Shown: positions 1 to 9,187, numbered from the stretch's first letter. The stretch: DNA of 64,000 nucleotides from Thermoplasma acidophilum DSM 1728 (GCF_000195915.1 NC_002578.1:1359644-1423643); one strand, 5' to 3'. Numbers and translations: made by a program. The notes: generated from the sequence alone by a model not told the origin.

Positions 1-1047
1 AACTATGAACTGCACCGGAATATCCCTCTGTATCCTCTGGATCCTTATCCAGTCAGGCATTCTACGCATGAATTCCACGATGAGATCGACCGTTTCTGCG
101 GTCGTGTATGGCCTGTACTTTCCGTTCTTCCACAGATTGTAAAGGCCGGTACCCTGCGTTACGAGCGTTGGGTATATCTTGAGCATGTCCGGCTTGAATC
201 TCTCATCGTTTATCATGAGATCGAAGGATTTCAGGTCTTTTTCAAAGCTTGAACCATACATCCCTGGCATGATGTGGTAGACGATCTTCAGGCCTGCATC
301 CCTTGCAAGCTGCGTGGATCTTGCTATGTCCGCCACGGTATGCCCACGGTTGTTTATGGCCAGAATCCTGTCATCAATGTTCTGTACACCAAGCTCTACC
401 TTGGTTGTCCCATAGGCCAGAGCTTCATCTATCTCGCGCTCGAAGAACCAATCCGGCTTGGTCTCTACGGTCAGGCCTATGCACCTGTGCCTGCTGGTTT
501 CATTGATCCTTATCGATTCCTCTAGGCTGTTTCCAATCGAACCGTTCATGGCGTCTAGGCATCCCTTGACAAAATTCCTCTGGTATGCCGGGTCCCTGGC
601 TGTGAACGTCCCACCCATTATGATGAGATCGATCTTTGAGGTGTCGTGCCCTATTGTTTCCAGCTGCTTTATTCTGTTAAATGTCTCCATGTATGGATCG
701 TAGGCATTGTTCCTACCCCTGAGTGCTGCCGGCTCATAGCCTGTATACGACTGGGGAGAATTGTTGTCAACGCCTCCCGGACAGAATATGCATTTACCAT
801 GGGGGCACCTCTCCGGGGAGGTCATGGCCGCAACGACAGCCACACCCGATATGGTTCTGGTCGGCTTTCTTCGTAATATCTTCTTTACGTCCTCGCTGAA
901 ATTGAATGAGTTCAGGATTTCCACATCGCTCGGGACGTAGTCAAGGCCATACTTCTTCGATAGCTCGAGCTTAACGTCTTCCAGATCCTCCTTATCCTTT
1001 ATCTGGCCTGAAAGTAGAACGTCCCGCATCTCTTCGAAGAAATCCAT
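1..1047 (-). CDS. elp3: Elp3 radical-SAM tRNA acetyltransferase, C-terminus cut by window edge
   Basis: Archaeal Elp3 modifies U34 of tRNA through a radical-SAM domain and a C-terminal acetyltransferase domain. The 349 residues present hold an N-terminal Elp3 segment and the radical-SAM signature CPHGKCIFCPGG near residues 81-92 (Cys81, Cys86, Cys89), then GGTFTARD and ETKPDW. The reading frame is open to base 1, so the acetyltransferase domain lies outside the window. The ATG at 1047 follows a TTTATTTAAG TATA-like stretch. Family assignment rests on the characteristic CxxxxCxxC spacing and the order of motifs. Confidence 0.93.
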   Translation of the reverse strand, partial: MDFFEEMRDVLLSGQIKDKEDLEDVKLELSKKYGLDYVPSDVEILNSFNFSEDVKKILRRKPTRTISGVAVVAAMTSPERCPHGKCIFCPGGVDNNSPQSYTGYEPAALRGRNNAYDPYMETFNRIKQLETIGHDTSKIDLIIMGGTFTARDPAYQRNFVKGCLDAMNGSIGNSLEESIRINETSRHRCIGLTVETKPDWFFEREIDEALAYGTTKVELGVQNIDDRILAINNRGHTVADIARSTQLARDAGLKIVYHIMPGMYGSSFEKDLKSFDLMINDERFKPDMLKIYPTLVTQGTGLYNLWKNGKYRPYTTAETVDLIVEFMRRMPDWIRIQRIQRDIPVQFIV

Positions 1048-1263
1048 ATTGGGTTTATTTAAGATCGATAATTATGATTTTCCATTGGAATAGAATTTAG
1101 TTCGATGCTTGCGGAAGACCCAATGCAGCCGTATTCATAATGCGGCAAACGCATCATAGTGTTCACAATGGAATCATGCCCAATGATAGCGAAATGGGCA
1201 TATTTTAAAGACATAATATAGAAAAATTAATTAATATCCTATGTCATACATTCTGACGATGAT
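1048..1263. other. Intergenic region with an inverted repeat
   Basis: Divergent promoter region between elp3 and a small membrane-protein gene. It holds the inverted repeat ATGCCCA (1176-1182) / TGGGCAT (1195-1201), followed by a TATTTTAAAG box, and a shorter TGCG/CGCA repeat near 1142-1153. The repeat could be an operator. No known motif is recognised. Confidence 0.4.
1226..1237 (+). promoter_or_regulatory. TATA-like box for the 1264 gene
   Basis: The segment AATTAATTAATA is centred about 30 nt before the ATG at 1264, consistent with a near-leaderless transcript. Confidence 0.45.
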
Positions 1264-1482
1264 ATGTCGGACGATGGGGTGAAATTCCCTGCATTGCTCA
1301 TCTCCACGGCGCTTGTGTTGTGGATACTAAACGCTCTTGGATACCTCACCGTTTCCATTGGTGGTAGCAACAAGCTTAACATCGGATTCACCTCCGGCCT
1401 GATCCTTCTACTGATTGCAACTTGGTTACTATTAGCCTCAAGAAAGAATTTCAGCATGCATGATCCCAAGGATGGTATTTGA
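1264..1482 (+). CDS. Small two-helix membrane protein, unknown function
   Basis: A 72-residue protein with two strongly hydrophobic segments (about residues 9-31 and 41-58) separated by a short Gly/Ser/Asn loop, and a basic-acidic tail. I do not recognise a family. The position of a TATA-like box just upstream and the absence of a better ORF on either strand support expression. It stands alone between elp3 and the prenyl synthase gene, both of which have their own promoters. Confidence 0.6.
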   Translation: MSDDGVKFPALLISTALVLWILNALGYLTVSIGGSNKLNIGFTSGLILLLIATWLLLASRKNFSMHDPKDGI

Positions 1483-1588
1483 TTTTTTGAATATCAGATA
1501 GCTTCTAATTTGGATTCATAAACAGATCCACAGAAAGTACAATCGATGAATTCTCAAGATAAAAGCCAATTTCTGAATGCTGGAAAAA

Positions 1589-1599
1589 CATTTTTAACA
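1589..1599 (+). promoter_or_regulatory. TATA-like box for the prenyl synthase
   Basis: CATTTTTAACA is centred about 27 nt before the ATG at 1621, the spacing expected of a leaderless archaeal transcript. Confidence 0.6.
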
Positions 1600-1620
1600 T
1601 GACGCGCTATACTCACGAAA

Positions 1621-2685
1621 ATGCAGATAGAAACCGAAGACCCGCATGAAACAATAAACAATTACAAATTGCGAATAGACGAGAGGATATCAAGGTTTTT
1701 CGACAGGAAAGAAGCCGAAACCAAAGATGATCTCTCTAGAAGGGTCATAAGGATGATAAGGGAGTACACCGAGGGAGGGGGCAAAAGGCTTAGGCCCATA
1801 TTCCTTGTCCTTGGCTACAGGCTCTTTGCCGATGAAAATAATGCAATATTCGATGCTTCGATATCCATAGAGCTTGCGCAGTCATATCTTCTCATACATG
1901 ATGACGTCATAGATGACAGCGATCTGAGGCGCGGGAAACCCAGCATGCATATAAGGCTGTGGAGATCGTTCTTCCCGGAATCAGAGAAGGGGAAGAAGAT
2001 GGGGGAAGGCCTCGCAATAGTTGCAGGAGATCTTGCCGAAACCTATGCCCATGAAAGCCTGATCAACTCCGACTTCGATCCCAGCCTACTTCTGCTGGCC
2101 GATATGGAACTTACGAAGACTATAGAGATGACAGGCTACGGGCAGTTCCTAGATGTTGTTTCCGGCACGCTGAATGATTTTAGAGAAAACGATCTCATAA
2201 GGCTGCACCTATGGAAAACCGCCAGATACACGCTTGAGGGTCCTCTGGCCATGGGTGCATTGCTCAGTGGAAGGCACGATCAGATCATGGATCTGAGACT
2301 CTTCGGCCGTACGCTTGGAATAGCGTTCCAGCTCAAGGATGACATACTCGGCCTGTTTGGTGATGAAGCCACAACTGGGAAATCCATATACAGCGATGTG
2401 AACGAGGGAAAGAGAACCCTGCTCATGATCAAGGCCATGGAATTTTCTGACAGGCAGGATGCCGAGTTCATTGACAGAATACTACGCAGAGGCAACGTGA
2501 CCCAGGAGGAATTCGAGAGGATAAGGAACATCGTGATGAAAAGCGGATCTTACGACTACTCCGTCAAGCTCATGGACAGCCTGGTTGCCAAATCAAAGGA
2601 GTACCTAAACAGAATTAGAGGCAACAGCTGCGCCAAAACTTACCTTTCCTGGCTTTCGGATTACCTTGTGGCCAGAGACCACTAG
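1621..2685 (+). CDS. idsA: Short-chain polyprenyl diphosphate synthase (GGPP synthase type)
   Basis: Condenses isopentenyl diphosphate with allylic diphosphates to make the C20 precursor of archaeal ether lipids. The 354-residue protein has the first Asp-rich motif DDVIDD at residues 94-99 followed by DLRRGKPS, and the second motif QLKDDILGLFGD in the C-terminal half. Tyr89, five residues before the first DD, is the aromatic residue expected in archaeal type I GGPP synthases, which supports C20 chain length by inference. The 3' end overlaps the convergent xerA by 4 bp. Confidence 0.93.
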   Translation: MQIETEDPHETINNYKLRIDERISRFFDRKEAETKDDLSRRVIRMIREYTEGGGKRLRPIFLVLGYRLFADENNAIFDASISIELAQSYLLIHDDVIDDSDLRRGKPSMHIRLWRSFFPESEKGKKMGEGLAIVAGDLAETYAHESLINSDFDPSLLLLADMELTKTIEMTGYGQFLDVVSGTLNDFRENDLIRLHLWKTARYTLEGPLAMGALLSGRHDQIMDLRLFGRTLGIAFQLKDDILGLFGDEATTGKSIYSDVNEGKRTLLMIKAMEFSDRQDAEFIDRILRRGNVTQEEFERIRNIVMKSGSYDYSVKLMDSLVAKSKEYLNRIRGNSCAKTYLSWLSDYLVARDH

Positions 2686-3533
2686 TACCTTGGCCTGTGC
2701 TGCGTGTACATCTCCCTCAGGGCCGAATCGTTGAGGTGGGTGTATATCTGTGTTGTTGCAACGCTGGCATGACCCAGTATCTGCTGTATGAACCTTATGT
2801 CGCCGCCGTTCCTGAGCACGGAAGTCGCGAAGGTGTGCCTTAGCACGTGCGGTGTTACCTTCTTCTGTATTCCAGCCTTCTTGCCCAGATCCCTTATCAT
2901 GCGTTCTATCGTCGATGTATCGAATCTGACGCGCCTGTTGCTAACGAAAAGATAGTCGTTGTCGGTATCCATTGAGAGCCTCAAGTCAAGATACGAACCA
3001 AGTGCTTTCACGCATTCTTCAGCCATTATGACTATCCTGTCTTTGTCTCCTTTCCCGGATCTCACGTTTATTATTGATTCCTGCAGATCCACATCGCTTA
3101 TCTTGAGATTGCAGAGCTCGCCCACTCTTACGCCTGTATAGGCCAGAACGGAAACAATTGCATACATCCTTGTATCTGAACTTGCAGCCTCGATGAGACG
3201 CTTCGCCTCATCCTCAGAAAGATACACCGGCATGTGAGATGGCCTCTTTGGAGGGGTGAGATTTATAGGGACCCTCAGATCCAGAGCCTTATAGAAGAGT
3301 TTCACCGCCTTTATGGCAAGATACTGGCTCGTCTTTGAATATCTCTTCTTGACTGCCAGAAAATTCTTGTATCTTTCGATATCCATTGGCGTTATCTCAT
3401 CCGGCTTCTTGTTCATGAAGGAGAGGAATTGATCCACTAGAAACCTGTATTCCTTGATGGTGTACCTGCTCTTCCTCTCTCCGGTCATGTACTCCACAAA
3501 CCTCGAAAGATACTCATTGGTTTCTGCCGGCAT
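2682..3533 (-). CDS. xerA: XerA tyrosine recombinase
   Basis: Site-specific recombinase that resolves chromosome dimers at a dif site. The 283-residue protein has an N-terminal SAM-like core-binding domain (about 1-90) and a C-terminal catalytic domain with Arg136 (TGVRVGEL), Lys161 or Lys163, HVLRH (His229, Arg232), His255 (LGHAS) and the nucleophile Tyr264 (QIYTHL). All catalytic residues are intact. It is a compact archaeal XerA rather than a viral integrase, because no att repeats or phage genes surround it. I recall the T. acidophilum enzyme as structurally studied. I found no obvious dif-like 28-mer beside the gene. Confidence 0.95.
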   Translation of the reverse strand: MPAETNEYLSRFVEYMTGERKSRYTIKEYRFLVDQFLSFMNKKPDEITPMDIERYKNFLAVKKRYSKTSQYLAIKAVKLFYKALDLRVPINLTPPKRPSHMPVYLSEDEAKRLIEAASSDTRMYAIVSVLAYTGVRVGELCNLKISDVDLQESIINVRSGKGDKDRIVIMAEECVKALGSYLDLRLSMDTDNDYLFVSNRRVRFDTSTIERMIRDLGKKAGIQKKVTPHVLRHTFATSVLRNGGDIRFIQQILGHASVATTQIYTHLNDSALREMYTQHRPRY

Positions 3534-3628
3534 CAGGGTTAAATATGCACTGTGAATATTAAAATCTATGCAAGTGGCTTCGCCTTTTTACCATCATTCT
3601 CCTTCTGCAAAACACAGAACACCCAACA

Positions 3629-3638
3629 TTTTTATAAT
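3629..3638 (+). promoter_or_regulatory. TATA-like box for rpe
   Basis: TTTTTATAAT is centred about 25 nt before the ATG at 3658, which implies a leaderless mRNA. Confidence 0.6.
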
Positions 3639-3657
3639 CTCTTAAAATAGCGTTCCA

Positions 3658-4293
3658 ATGCTTGTTTCTCCATCAATCGTAGCAGCATCACCGTTGAAGA
3701 TACAGGATCAGGTCAGGGAATGCGAGAACGCCGGATCCGTTTCCTTCCACCTGGACGTTATGGATGGGAACTTCGTGCCAAACATAACCGTTGGCCCTGA
3801 CTACTATGAATTCCTCAGATCCATATCCAGAATACGGATAGAGAGCCATCTTATGGTCATGCGCCCTGATCTCTACTACAGAAAATTTGCAAAGGAGGGC
3901 GATCTGGTCTTGGTGCATTACGAGAGCCCGGTAAACACCCTTGCTCTGCTTAAGAGAATGAAAGACGAGGGCATAGATGCCGGTATCGTGATAAATCCGG
4001 ACACATCGTTCAGCAAGGTATCCGATCTCCTGGAATACGCACAGATCCTGCTCATAATGTCGGTTTATCCAGGTTTTTCCGGGCAGAAATTCATAGATGT
4101 TTCAGATAAGATACATGAGGCTTCCGCCTTCATCAAGAAGAACGGGCTCAAGACGAAGATAGAGGTTGACGGGGGCATAAACGACAACACAGCAAGGATT
4201 GTGAAAAATGCTGGAGCGGATATAGTTGTTTCCGCCTCCTACATTTTTGGTGGCAACATAAGTGAGAGGATCAGGATACTCTCATCGATATGA
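3658..4293 (+). CDS. rpe: Ribulose-phosphate 3-epimerase
   Basis: Interconverts ribulose 5-phosphate and xylulose 5-phosphate in the non-oxidative pentose phosphate pathway. It has the usual TIM-barrel length (211 aa) and the family signatures SPSIVAA (N-terminus), HLDVMDGNFVPN with its metal-binding His and Asp, SHLMV, MSVYPGFSGQKF and VDGGI near the C-terminus. Its 3' end overlaps the convergent dehydrogenase gene by 23 bp. Confidence 0.95.
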   Translation: MLVSPSIVAASPLKIQDQVRECENAGSVSFHLDVMDGNFVPNITVGPDYYEFLRSISRIRIESHLMVMRPDLYYRKFAKEGDLVLVHYESPVNTLALLKRMKDEGIDAGIVINPDTSFSKVSDLLEYAQILLIMSVYPGFSGQKFIDVSDKIHEASAFIKKNGLKTKIEVDGGINDNTARIVKNAGADIVVSASYIFGGNISERIRILSSI

Positions 4294-5257
4294 GTATCCT
4301 CCCGTCATGGTCCTCGTTGTAAAATTTCAGGGCATCCTGCATTTCAGTCAGTTTGAACTCTCTCGATATCTTGACGCGTAAATCGTGCATCTTCATGAAC
4401 TCCAGCAGATCCCTCAGATCCGATCTCGTGCCACCAGTTGATCCAAGTATCCTTCTCTCGCCTGTGTAAAGATCCGCTATGTCAATGGATCCCTCTCTTC
4501 CAGTGAAGATGCCGAATGTGACCAGAGATCCACGGATACCGAGGTGTTTCAGCGATTCCTTCCAGAACAACGTTCCCAGCGGATTCACAACAATATCGAA
4601 TTTCATGCTATCAGGGATCTCATCCGCCTCGAATACCTCTGTTGCACCGAATTCCTCTATCCAGTCCTTCCTTGACACCGCGTAGACATCACAGCCCATC
4701 ATTGACGCCATCTGTACGGAGAACATGCCGGTATTTCCGGACGCACCGAATATCAGGACGGATTTGCCAGGAGCACAGCCAGCTAGTCGAAGAGCCCTGA
4801 ATGAGGTCAGGGCTGCCACACCGATGCTTGCTGCCATCTCATCGCTTACATTTTTGGGCAGCCTGAAAACGTTCTTCTCTGGAACGGCGACCTTCTGTGC
4901 ATAGCCACCATTGGATACAACTCCCCATATGCCACCTGCGGTGCACAGATGCTCATTTCCCGATATACATTGATCGCATGTGCCATCGAAAACTCGGTTA
5001 TACACAACCACGCGGTCGCCCTTTTTGAAATTTCCGCTGTCCTGTGCCACAACCCCGTATACCTCTGTCCCTGGAATGTGTGGGAGCGGATTCAGCTTGT
5101 ACACGATCTTGCCGTTTATCGTGTTGTAATCAACGGGGTTGAGCCCGGCTTTCCTGACCTCTATGAGAACCTGGCCATCCAAAACCTTGGGGTCATCGAC
5201 ATCTTCGATCCTCAGATTTTCGTTTCCTAGCGGTTCATATACAAGAGCAGCCTTCAT
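4271..5257 (-). CDS. MDR-family zinc-type alcohol dehydrogenase / quinone oxidoreductase
   Basis: A 328-residue medium-chain dehydrogenase. The N-terminal GroES-like half contains GLNPVDY and PHIPGTEVYG. A reduced Cys cluster CDQC plus one later Cys (EHLC) suggests an incomplete structural zinc site. The nucleotide-binding half has GASGNTGMFS. The catalytic zinc ligands of classical alcohol dehydrogenases are not evident, since Asn-Pro-Val-Asp replaces the usual Cys-Gly-Ser-Asp, so a quinone-reductase-like role is possible. The substrate is unknown. It overlaps rpe at its 3' end. Confidence 0.85.
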   Translation of the reverse strand: MKAALVYEPLGNENLRIEDVDDPKVLDGQVLIEVRKAGLNPVDYNTINGKIVYKLNPLPHIPGTEVYGVVAQDSGNFKKGDRVVVYNRVFDGTCDQCISGNEHLCTAGGIWGVVSNGGYAQKVAVPEKNVFRLPKNVSDEMAASIGVAALTSFRALRLAGCAPGKSVLIFGASGNTGMFSVQMASMMGCDVYAVSRKDWIEEFGATEVFEADEIPDSMKFDIVVNPLGTLFWKESLKHLGIRGSLVTFGIFTGREGSIDIADLYTGERRILGSTGGTRSDLRDLLEFMKMHDLRVKISREFKLTEMQDALKFYNEDHDGRILISMRVS

Positions 5258-5299
5258 GTTTTATCATATGCTCATGCGCTGAACCTGATTAATTTTTTC

Positions 5300-5785
5300 T
5301 CAAATCTCTGAATTGTCTGAGTTGCTTTCCATGACGTCTTTCCTGCTTGACAGTAAGTATACGCTCTCTCCAAGTATCATGCCCGCAGTGAATGATAATA
5401 CCGCATCTATAATCAAATTGATCATCGGGCTTGCGGGAACAAAAAACTCGAGAGATATCCTGGCCAGAAACGAACACATCCATATGATGAATATCACCGG
5501 AGACCGTTTAAAATAAAGCACGTTCGATCTATAGAAGAAGCTGGCCTGAGTGCCAAAGCGAGTTCCCATGGCGTAACCTGCGGGTATCAGAAGCATCACG
5601 GAGTAATATATAGGCGTGCGAGGAAAATCGACAAGCAACAATGCAACAGAAAGTATCAGATAGAGTATGGGCAGCCTTATCAGCCTCGCCCTTGAATACC
5701 TTCTGCCATGGAATGCCCTTATGGATGACCTTATGACGATCAGGGCGATTATGATGAGGATCACTCCGGCTTCTGGTGAGATCAC
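5300..5785 (-). CDS. CcdC/DUF1453-like membrane protein
   Basis: A 161-residue protein with about four to five hydrophobic segments (near residues 5-18, 38-52, 62-72, 97-111 and 119-146). The central stretch GTQASFFYRSNVLYFKRSP resembles the CcdC-like membrane family, in which an FYR..LYFKRSPV sequence follows a transmembrane helix. The function is unknown in archaea. It lies 42 bp upstream of the dehydrogenase on the same strand and could be cotranscribed with it. Confidence 0.65.
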   Translation of the reverse strand: MISPEAGVILIIIALIVIRSSIRAFHGRRYSRARLIRLPILYLILSVALLLVDFPRTPIYYSVMLLIPAGYAMGTRFGTQASFFYRSNVLYFKRSPVIFIIWMCSFLARISLEFFVPASPMINLIIDAVLSFTAGMILGESVYLLSSRKDVMESNSDNSEI

Positions 5786-5931
5786 AGCACACTATATCCC
5801 CTCGCCTGATAAAATTTCTTATGCGTCCATATTATGAACCGCCTTGAACCCAGAACGTATTATCCTCAGGTTTGAGATATACCGGCTTAGTAAAGCGCAG
5901 ATCATTTTTAATATCCGAGAACTCAGGATAA

Positions 5932-6084
5932 GGTTTAAGTAAAGAGTTGAAATTGGGCAGAGAAGTTGAAATCAGGCTCAACCTCTGCATCATCTCCGGC
6001 ATATCCGGGTCGACTGAATCCGCTGTGCACCTGTCTTCAAGGTGGATGCGGATATGGTGCAGTGAAATATGAAAGGTGAACTCA
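5932..6084 (+). promoter_or_regulatory. Structured 5' leader (or small RNA) before rpl40e
   Basis: A TATA-like GGTTTAAGTAAAG (5932-5944) is followed about 25 nt later by two strong hairpins. The first is GCAGAG (5957-5962) with CTCTGC (5983-5988), extended by GTTGA/TCAAC across an AA bulge. The second is TCCGC (6019-6023) with GCGGA (6048-6052), enclosing CACCT/AGGTG. The ribosome site AGGTGA then precedes the L40e ATG. The leader is unusual where neighbouring genes appear leaderless. It could be a regulatory leader, an independent sRNA, or hold a 37-39 codon ORF in two frames. Confidence 0.45.
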
Positions 6085-6234
6085 ATGGCATTTCCAGAAG
6101 CGGTTGAACGCCGTCTCAATAAGAAAATATGCATGCGCTGCTATGCAAGGAATTCTATACGAGCAACCAGATGCAGGAAGTGTGGTTACACAGGGCTCAG
6201 GCTCAAGAAGAAGGAAAGGGCGGCAGGCAAATAA
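6085..6234 (+). CDS. rpl40e: Ribosomal protein L40e (zinc-ribbon)
   Basis: A 49-residue protein beginning [19 protein letters not shown]. Four cysteines in CMRC and CRKCG form the zinc ribbon typical of archaeal L40e, which lacks the ubiquitin fusion of eukaryotes, and the tail is basic ([11 protein letters not shown]). The start is set by the AGGTGA ribosome site at 6074-6079, and it is too short for most ORF cut-offs. The stop is 4 bp before the purQ ATG, so translation of both is probably coupled. Confidence 0.95.
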
Positions 6235-6238
6235 TGAT

Positions 6239-7012
6239 ATGAAACCACCAAAGGTTGGAATCCTCCTTATGGAGGGTACAAACAATGAAACCGAGGTATT
6301 TTTTTCAGTCAGGAGAAGCGGTGGCGATCCTGATTACGTGCATGTGAGTGATATTGCTGCAGGCAGGAAAGCCATATCTGATTATGATGCGCTCATTGTG
6401 CCTGGGGGTTTTTCAGCCGGTGACTACATAAGGGCCGGCGTGATATTTGCGGCAAGGCTTCTGGCAGTGGCCGGAAAGGAGATAAGGGATTTCGTTGATT
6501 CTGGAAGGCCCTTAATAGGGATATGCAACGGGTTTCAGGTCATCATGGAGATGGGGCTGATAGGAAAAAGAGATGAACTGACACTGACAAACAATGAATC
6601 CGGAAGATTCGAATGTCGCTACACCTATATCACGATGACATCGGACAACCCGATATTTAGGGATGCATTCAAGGGAAAAGGCTCATTCCAGGTGCCGGTT
6701 GCGCATGCTGAAGGTAGAATCGCCGTATCCGGCGTATCAGTACTCAAGAGGCTCTACGAAAATGATCAAGTACTGTTCAAATACTCGGATACGCACGGAG
6801 TTACAGATGAATACCCATGGAATCCAAATGGATCTGTTGATTCAATTGCATCTCTGACAAACGAGCACGGTAACGTTATAGGGCTTATGCCTCATCCTGA
6901 GCGTATTTATTACTCGTATCAGGCCATGTACGACGATGCCAGAAAGGATCAGGCAACTGGGAAGCTTTTCTACGACAGCCTGATATCATATCTTAGTGGT
7001 GTGCATGGATAG
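6239..7012 (+). CDS. purQ: Phosphoribosylformylglycinamidine synthase, glutaminase subunit PurQ
   Basis: Supplies ammonia from glutamine to PurL in purine synthesis. The 257-residue class I glutaminase has the oxyanion and nucleophile region [14 protein letters not shown], nucleophile Cys96 in GICNGFQ, and the His/Glu of the triad in LMPHPER. The ATG at 6239 fits the N-terminus [11 protein letters not shown]. An upstream in-frame extension to 6104 would run through the L40e coding sequence and is rejected. The gene overlaps pyrC by 8-17 bp, which indicates an rpl40e-purQ-pyrC operon. Confidence 0.94.
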
Positions 7013-8243
7013 GGCAATATGTGGAAATTTCTATTACGGTGGAAAATTCGATTATCTTGAGGTCATAGTATCGGACGGAAAGATCGCGGGCATAAAGAAG
7101 GATGCCGGCAACGTGCCGAAGACAAACTATGACGGGGCGATACTTCCCGCGGCTACTGACATACATGTGCATTTCAGAACACCAGGTGAAACTGAAAAGG
7201 AAGATTTCGGCAGTGGATCCCTATCTGCCATATACGGCGGAACCACATATGTTATGGATATGCCGAACAATCGCTTCCCCATAACCGATTACAATGCTTT
7301 TGGTGATAAGCTTGGATCCATAGATTCTACATCATTTGCAGATTTCTCTCTTTACTCTATGGAAACCGGCAAAAACGCCATGCTGTTGGACAGAAGGAGC
7401 ATCGGGCTTAAGGTTTACCTGGGCGGATCGACCAATTCAACCGGCACTGAGGTCATAGAAGAAGGAGATATCAGGAAGATAAACGAAATGAATTATCCTG
7501 TGGTGTTTCATGGCGAATCTGAAAGATGTCTTAAGACACATCAAATGGAAGAAAAAAACCTGAGGGACCACAATCTGGCAAGGCCCATAGATTGCGAGAT
7601 CGAGGCGGCTAAGTACGTGAGCGGCCTTGACATAAAGACGAAGATAATGGCCCATGTGAGCTCTCCAGATGTAACCGGCAATTTTCTCAGGGAGGTAACG
7701 CCACATCATCTGTTGCTGAATGATGAGATGCCTCTCGGATCGTTTGGAAAAGTGAACCCTCCACTGAGGGACAGCAGAACACAAAAGAGGCTTCTTGATG
7801 ATTACATAAGCGGGAAGTTCGATATACTCTCCTCTGACCATGCGCCGCATACAGAGGATGATAAGAGAGAATTTGAATTTGCAAAGTCGGGAATAATAGG
7901 GGTTGAAACAAGAGTTCCGTTATTTCTGGCTTTAGCCCAAAAGAAGATTGTGCCCCTCGATGTCCTCTACAGAACAGCCATAGAGAATCCGCCATCCATA
8001 TTCGGCATAAAGAAGGGCAAGATCGAGATTGGTTACGATGCCGACTTCATGGTTATCGATTTCACCAGCATGAAGAGGATAAACGACAACAGGCTGCATT
8101 CAAAGTTTCCAGTCAGCCCGTTCAATGGCATGGACGCGATATTTCCATCGCATGTGATCATGAGGGGCAACGTGGTCATAGATCGCTATGAAGATATTTC
8201 GGATCCGATGGGCGTATTCATACCCAAACCTCAAAAGGAATGA
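7005..8243 (+). CDS. pyrC: Dihydroorotase
   Basis: Cyclises carbamoyl aspartate in pyrimidine synthesis. The 412-residue amidohydrolase shows [15 protein letters not shown] (metal HxH plus Arg), GLKVYLGG with the likely carbamylated Lys, metal-binding His in HGESE and MAHVSS, and SSDHAPH with the catalytic Asp. Class I dihydroorotases have this layout. ATG 7005 gives the native-looking start MDRAICGN, while GTGs at 6996 and 6999 are alternatives. The start lies inside the end of purQ, so expression is probably coupled. Confidence 0.93.
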
Positions 8244-8824
8244 TTTCTGACTCCAAATATAACTGCCTCTATCCTTGCCCTATCGTATGAATGATGTCGG
8301 TATATTCTTGGCACGGTTATGTAGACCTTTTCTTCCCTGAACACATCTCCCCTCGCAGAAAACTCTCTTCTGAGAAAATCCCTTGCTTTCGCATTCCCTA
8401 TGCTGTATATCCACATTGAAGTTTCAAAGGCCTTATCTATGAATGCCCTGTCTGAATGCTTCACGACTGAACCGAATGGTGGATTCATTATCCAAGTATC
8501 GTATTTGCCAGATATCTCTGAAACATCTGCCACCATGAAATTCACACCTCCGCAGTTTCTCTTCGCAGTCTCTATGGCGTCGGGATCTATGTCGAATGCT
8601 GTTACGGACTCAGCGCCGAGAAGGTATGATCCGCACGCTAGGATACCATTGCCTGTTCCGGCATCGATCACGGATCGCCCACCTATATTCCCATCGTTGT
8701 ATATCTCTATTAAAAAATACGCTGCTGTGGACGCATCCGTTGGATATTGCTCCAGGTAATTTTTAAAATTGCCCTGCTGTTGGAGTTTCTGGAGCCTGAT
8801 CTCAAGGTCATTCTTTATGCCCAT
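8231..8824 (-). CDS. METTL5-like RNA N6-adenine methyltransferase (COG2263)
   Basis: A Rossmann methyltransferase of 197 residues. SAM motif I is VIDAGTGNGILACG, the acidic ribose-binding residue is in FDIDPDA, and the catalytic NPPFGS tetrapeptide (Asn-Pro-Pro-Phe) marks N6-adenine methylation. The size and the NPPFGS sequence match the archaeal/eukaryotic METTL5 group that modifies small-subunit rRNA, so 16S rRNA is the inferred target. Its ATG overlaps the TGA of the upstream 101-aa gene, so the two form a unit. Confidence 0.85.
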   Translation of the reverse strand: MGIKNDLEIRLQKLQQQGNFKNYLEQYPTDASTAAYFLIEIYNDGNIGGRSVIDAGTGNGILACGSYLLGAESVTAFDIDPDAIETAKRNCGGVNFMVADVSEISGKYDTWIMNPPFGSVVKHSDRAFIDKAFETSMWIYSIGNAKARDFLRREFSARGDVFREEKVYITVPRIYRHHSYDRARIEAVIFGVRNHSF

Positions 8825-9129
8825 CAGTATTCTGGCGTGCCTATAACTAGGTCAATTATCTCCTTTGCTATTCTGGCAGAGTTCTCCTTGCTTTCCCCTC
8901 TTTCCATTAGGAGCTTCTCTATTTTGCGTGTTGCCCTCTGCCTCTTCCATGTCCCGTTTTCATGTGCCGCAAGCACTATGTATTTGGCAATTTCCCTGTC
9001 TACGTTTATACCGAATCTCTCTCTGATCTTGATCTGCCAAACTGGAACAAGTACCGTAGGAAGGTCCCGGAGTTCTCTTCTCTTCTCCGATACGATGCTA
9101 TTTATATCCTTCCTTCGGGGTAAGACCAT
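8824..9129 (-). CDS. Conserved-looking 101-aa protein of unknown function
   Basis: A very basic and acidic helical protein (MVLPRRKDINSIVSEKRREL...) with no transmembrane segment or Cys cluster. I do not recognise its family. A TATA-like AAGATATACAAG is centred about 25 nt before the ATG, which supports a leaderless start. The TGATG overlap with the METTL5-like gene suggests co-translation and perhaps a role as RNA-binding or stabilising partner, by analogy with TRMT112 for METTL5. That is inference only, since it does not resemble TRMT112. Confidence 0.7.
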   Translation of the reverse strand: MVLPRRKDINSIVSEKRRELRDLPTVLVPVWQIKIRERFGINVDREIAKYIVLAAHENGTWKRQRATRKIEKLLMERGESKENSARIAKEIIDLVIGTPEY

Positions 9130-9187
9130 ACTCTAACATTCTCTTGTATATCTTAAAGTTTTCCCTGACACATTCAGTACAAAATTC

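Noticed and set aside
2682-3533. xerA as an integrase of a mobile element
   Set aside because: No att repeats, tRNA disruption or viral genes surround it, and the protein has the compact archaeal XerA layout.
3534-3657. dif site next to xerA
   Set aside because: No 28-bp partly palindromic sequence resembling archaeal dif was found in the adjoining gap. The site may be elsewhere.
5832-6134. 100-codon minus-strand frame over the rpl40e leader
   Set aside because: It crosses the L40e start on the opposite strand, has unusual codon use and lies over the hairpin-forming leader.
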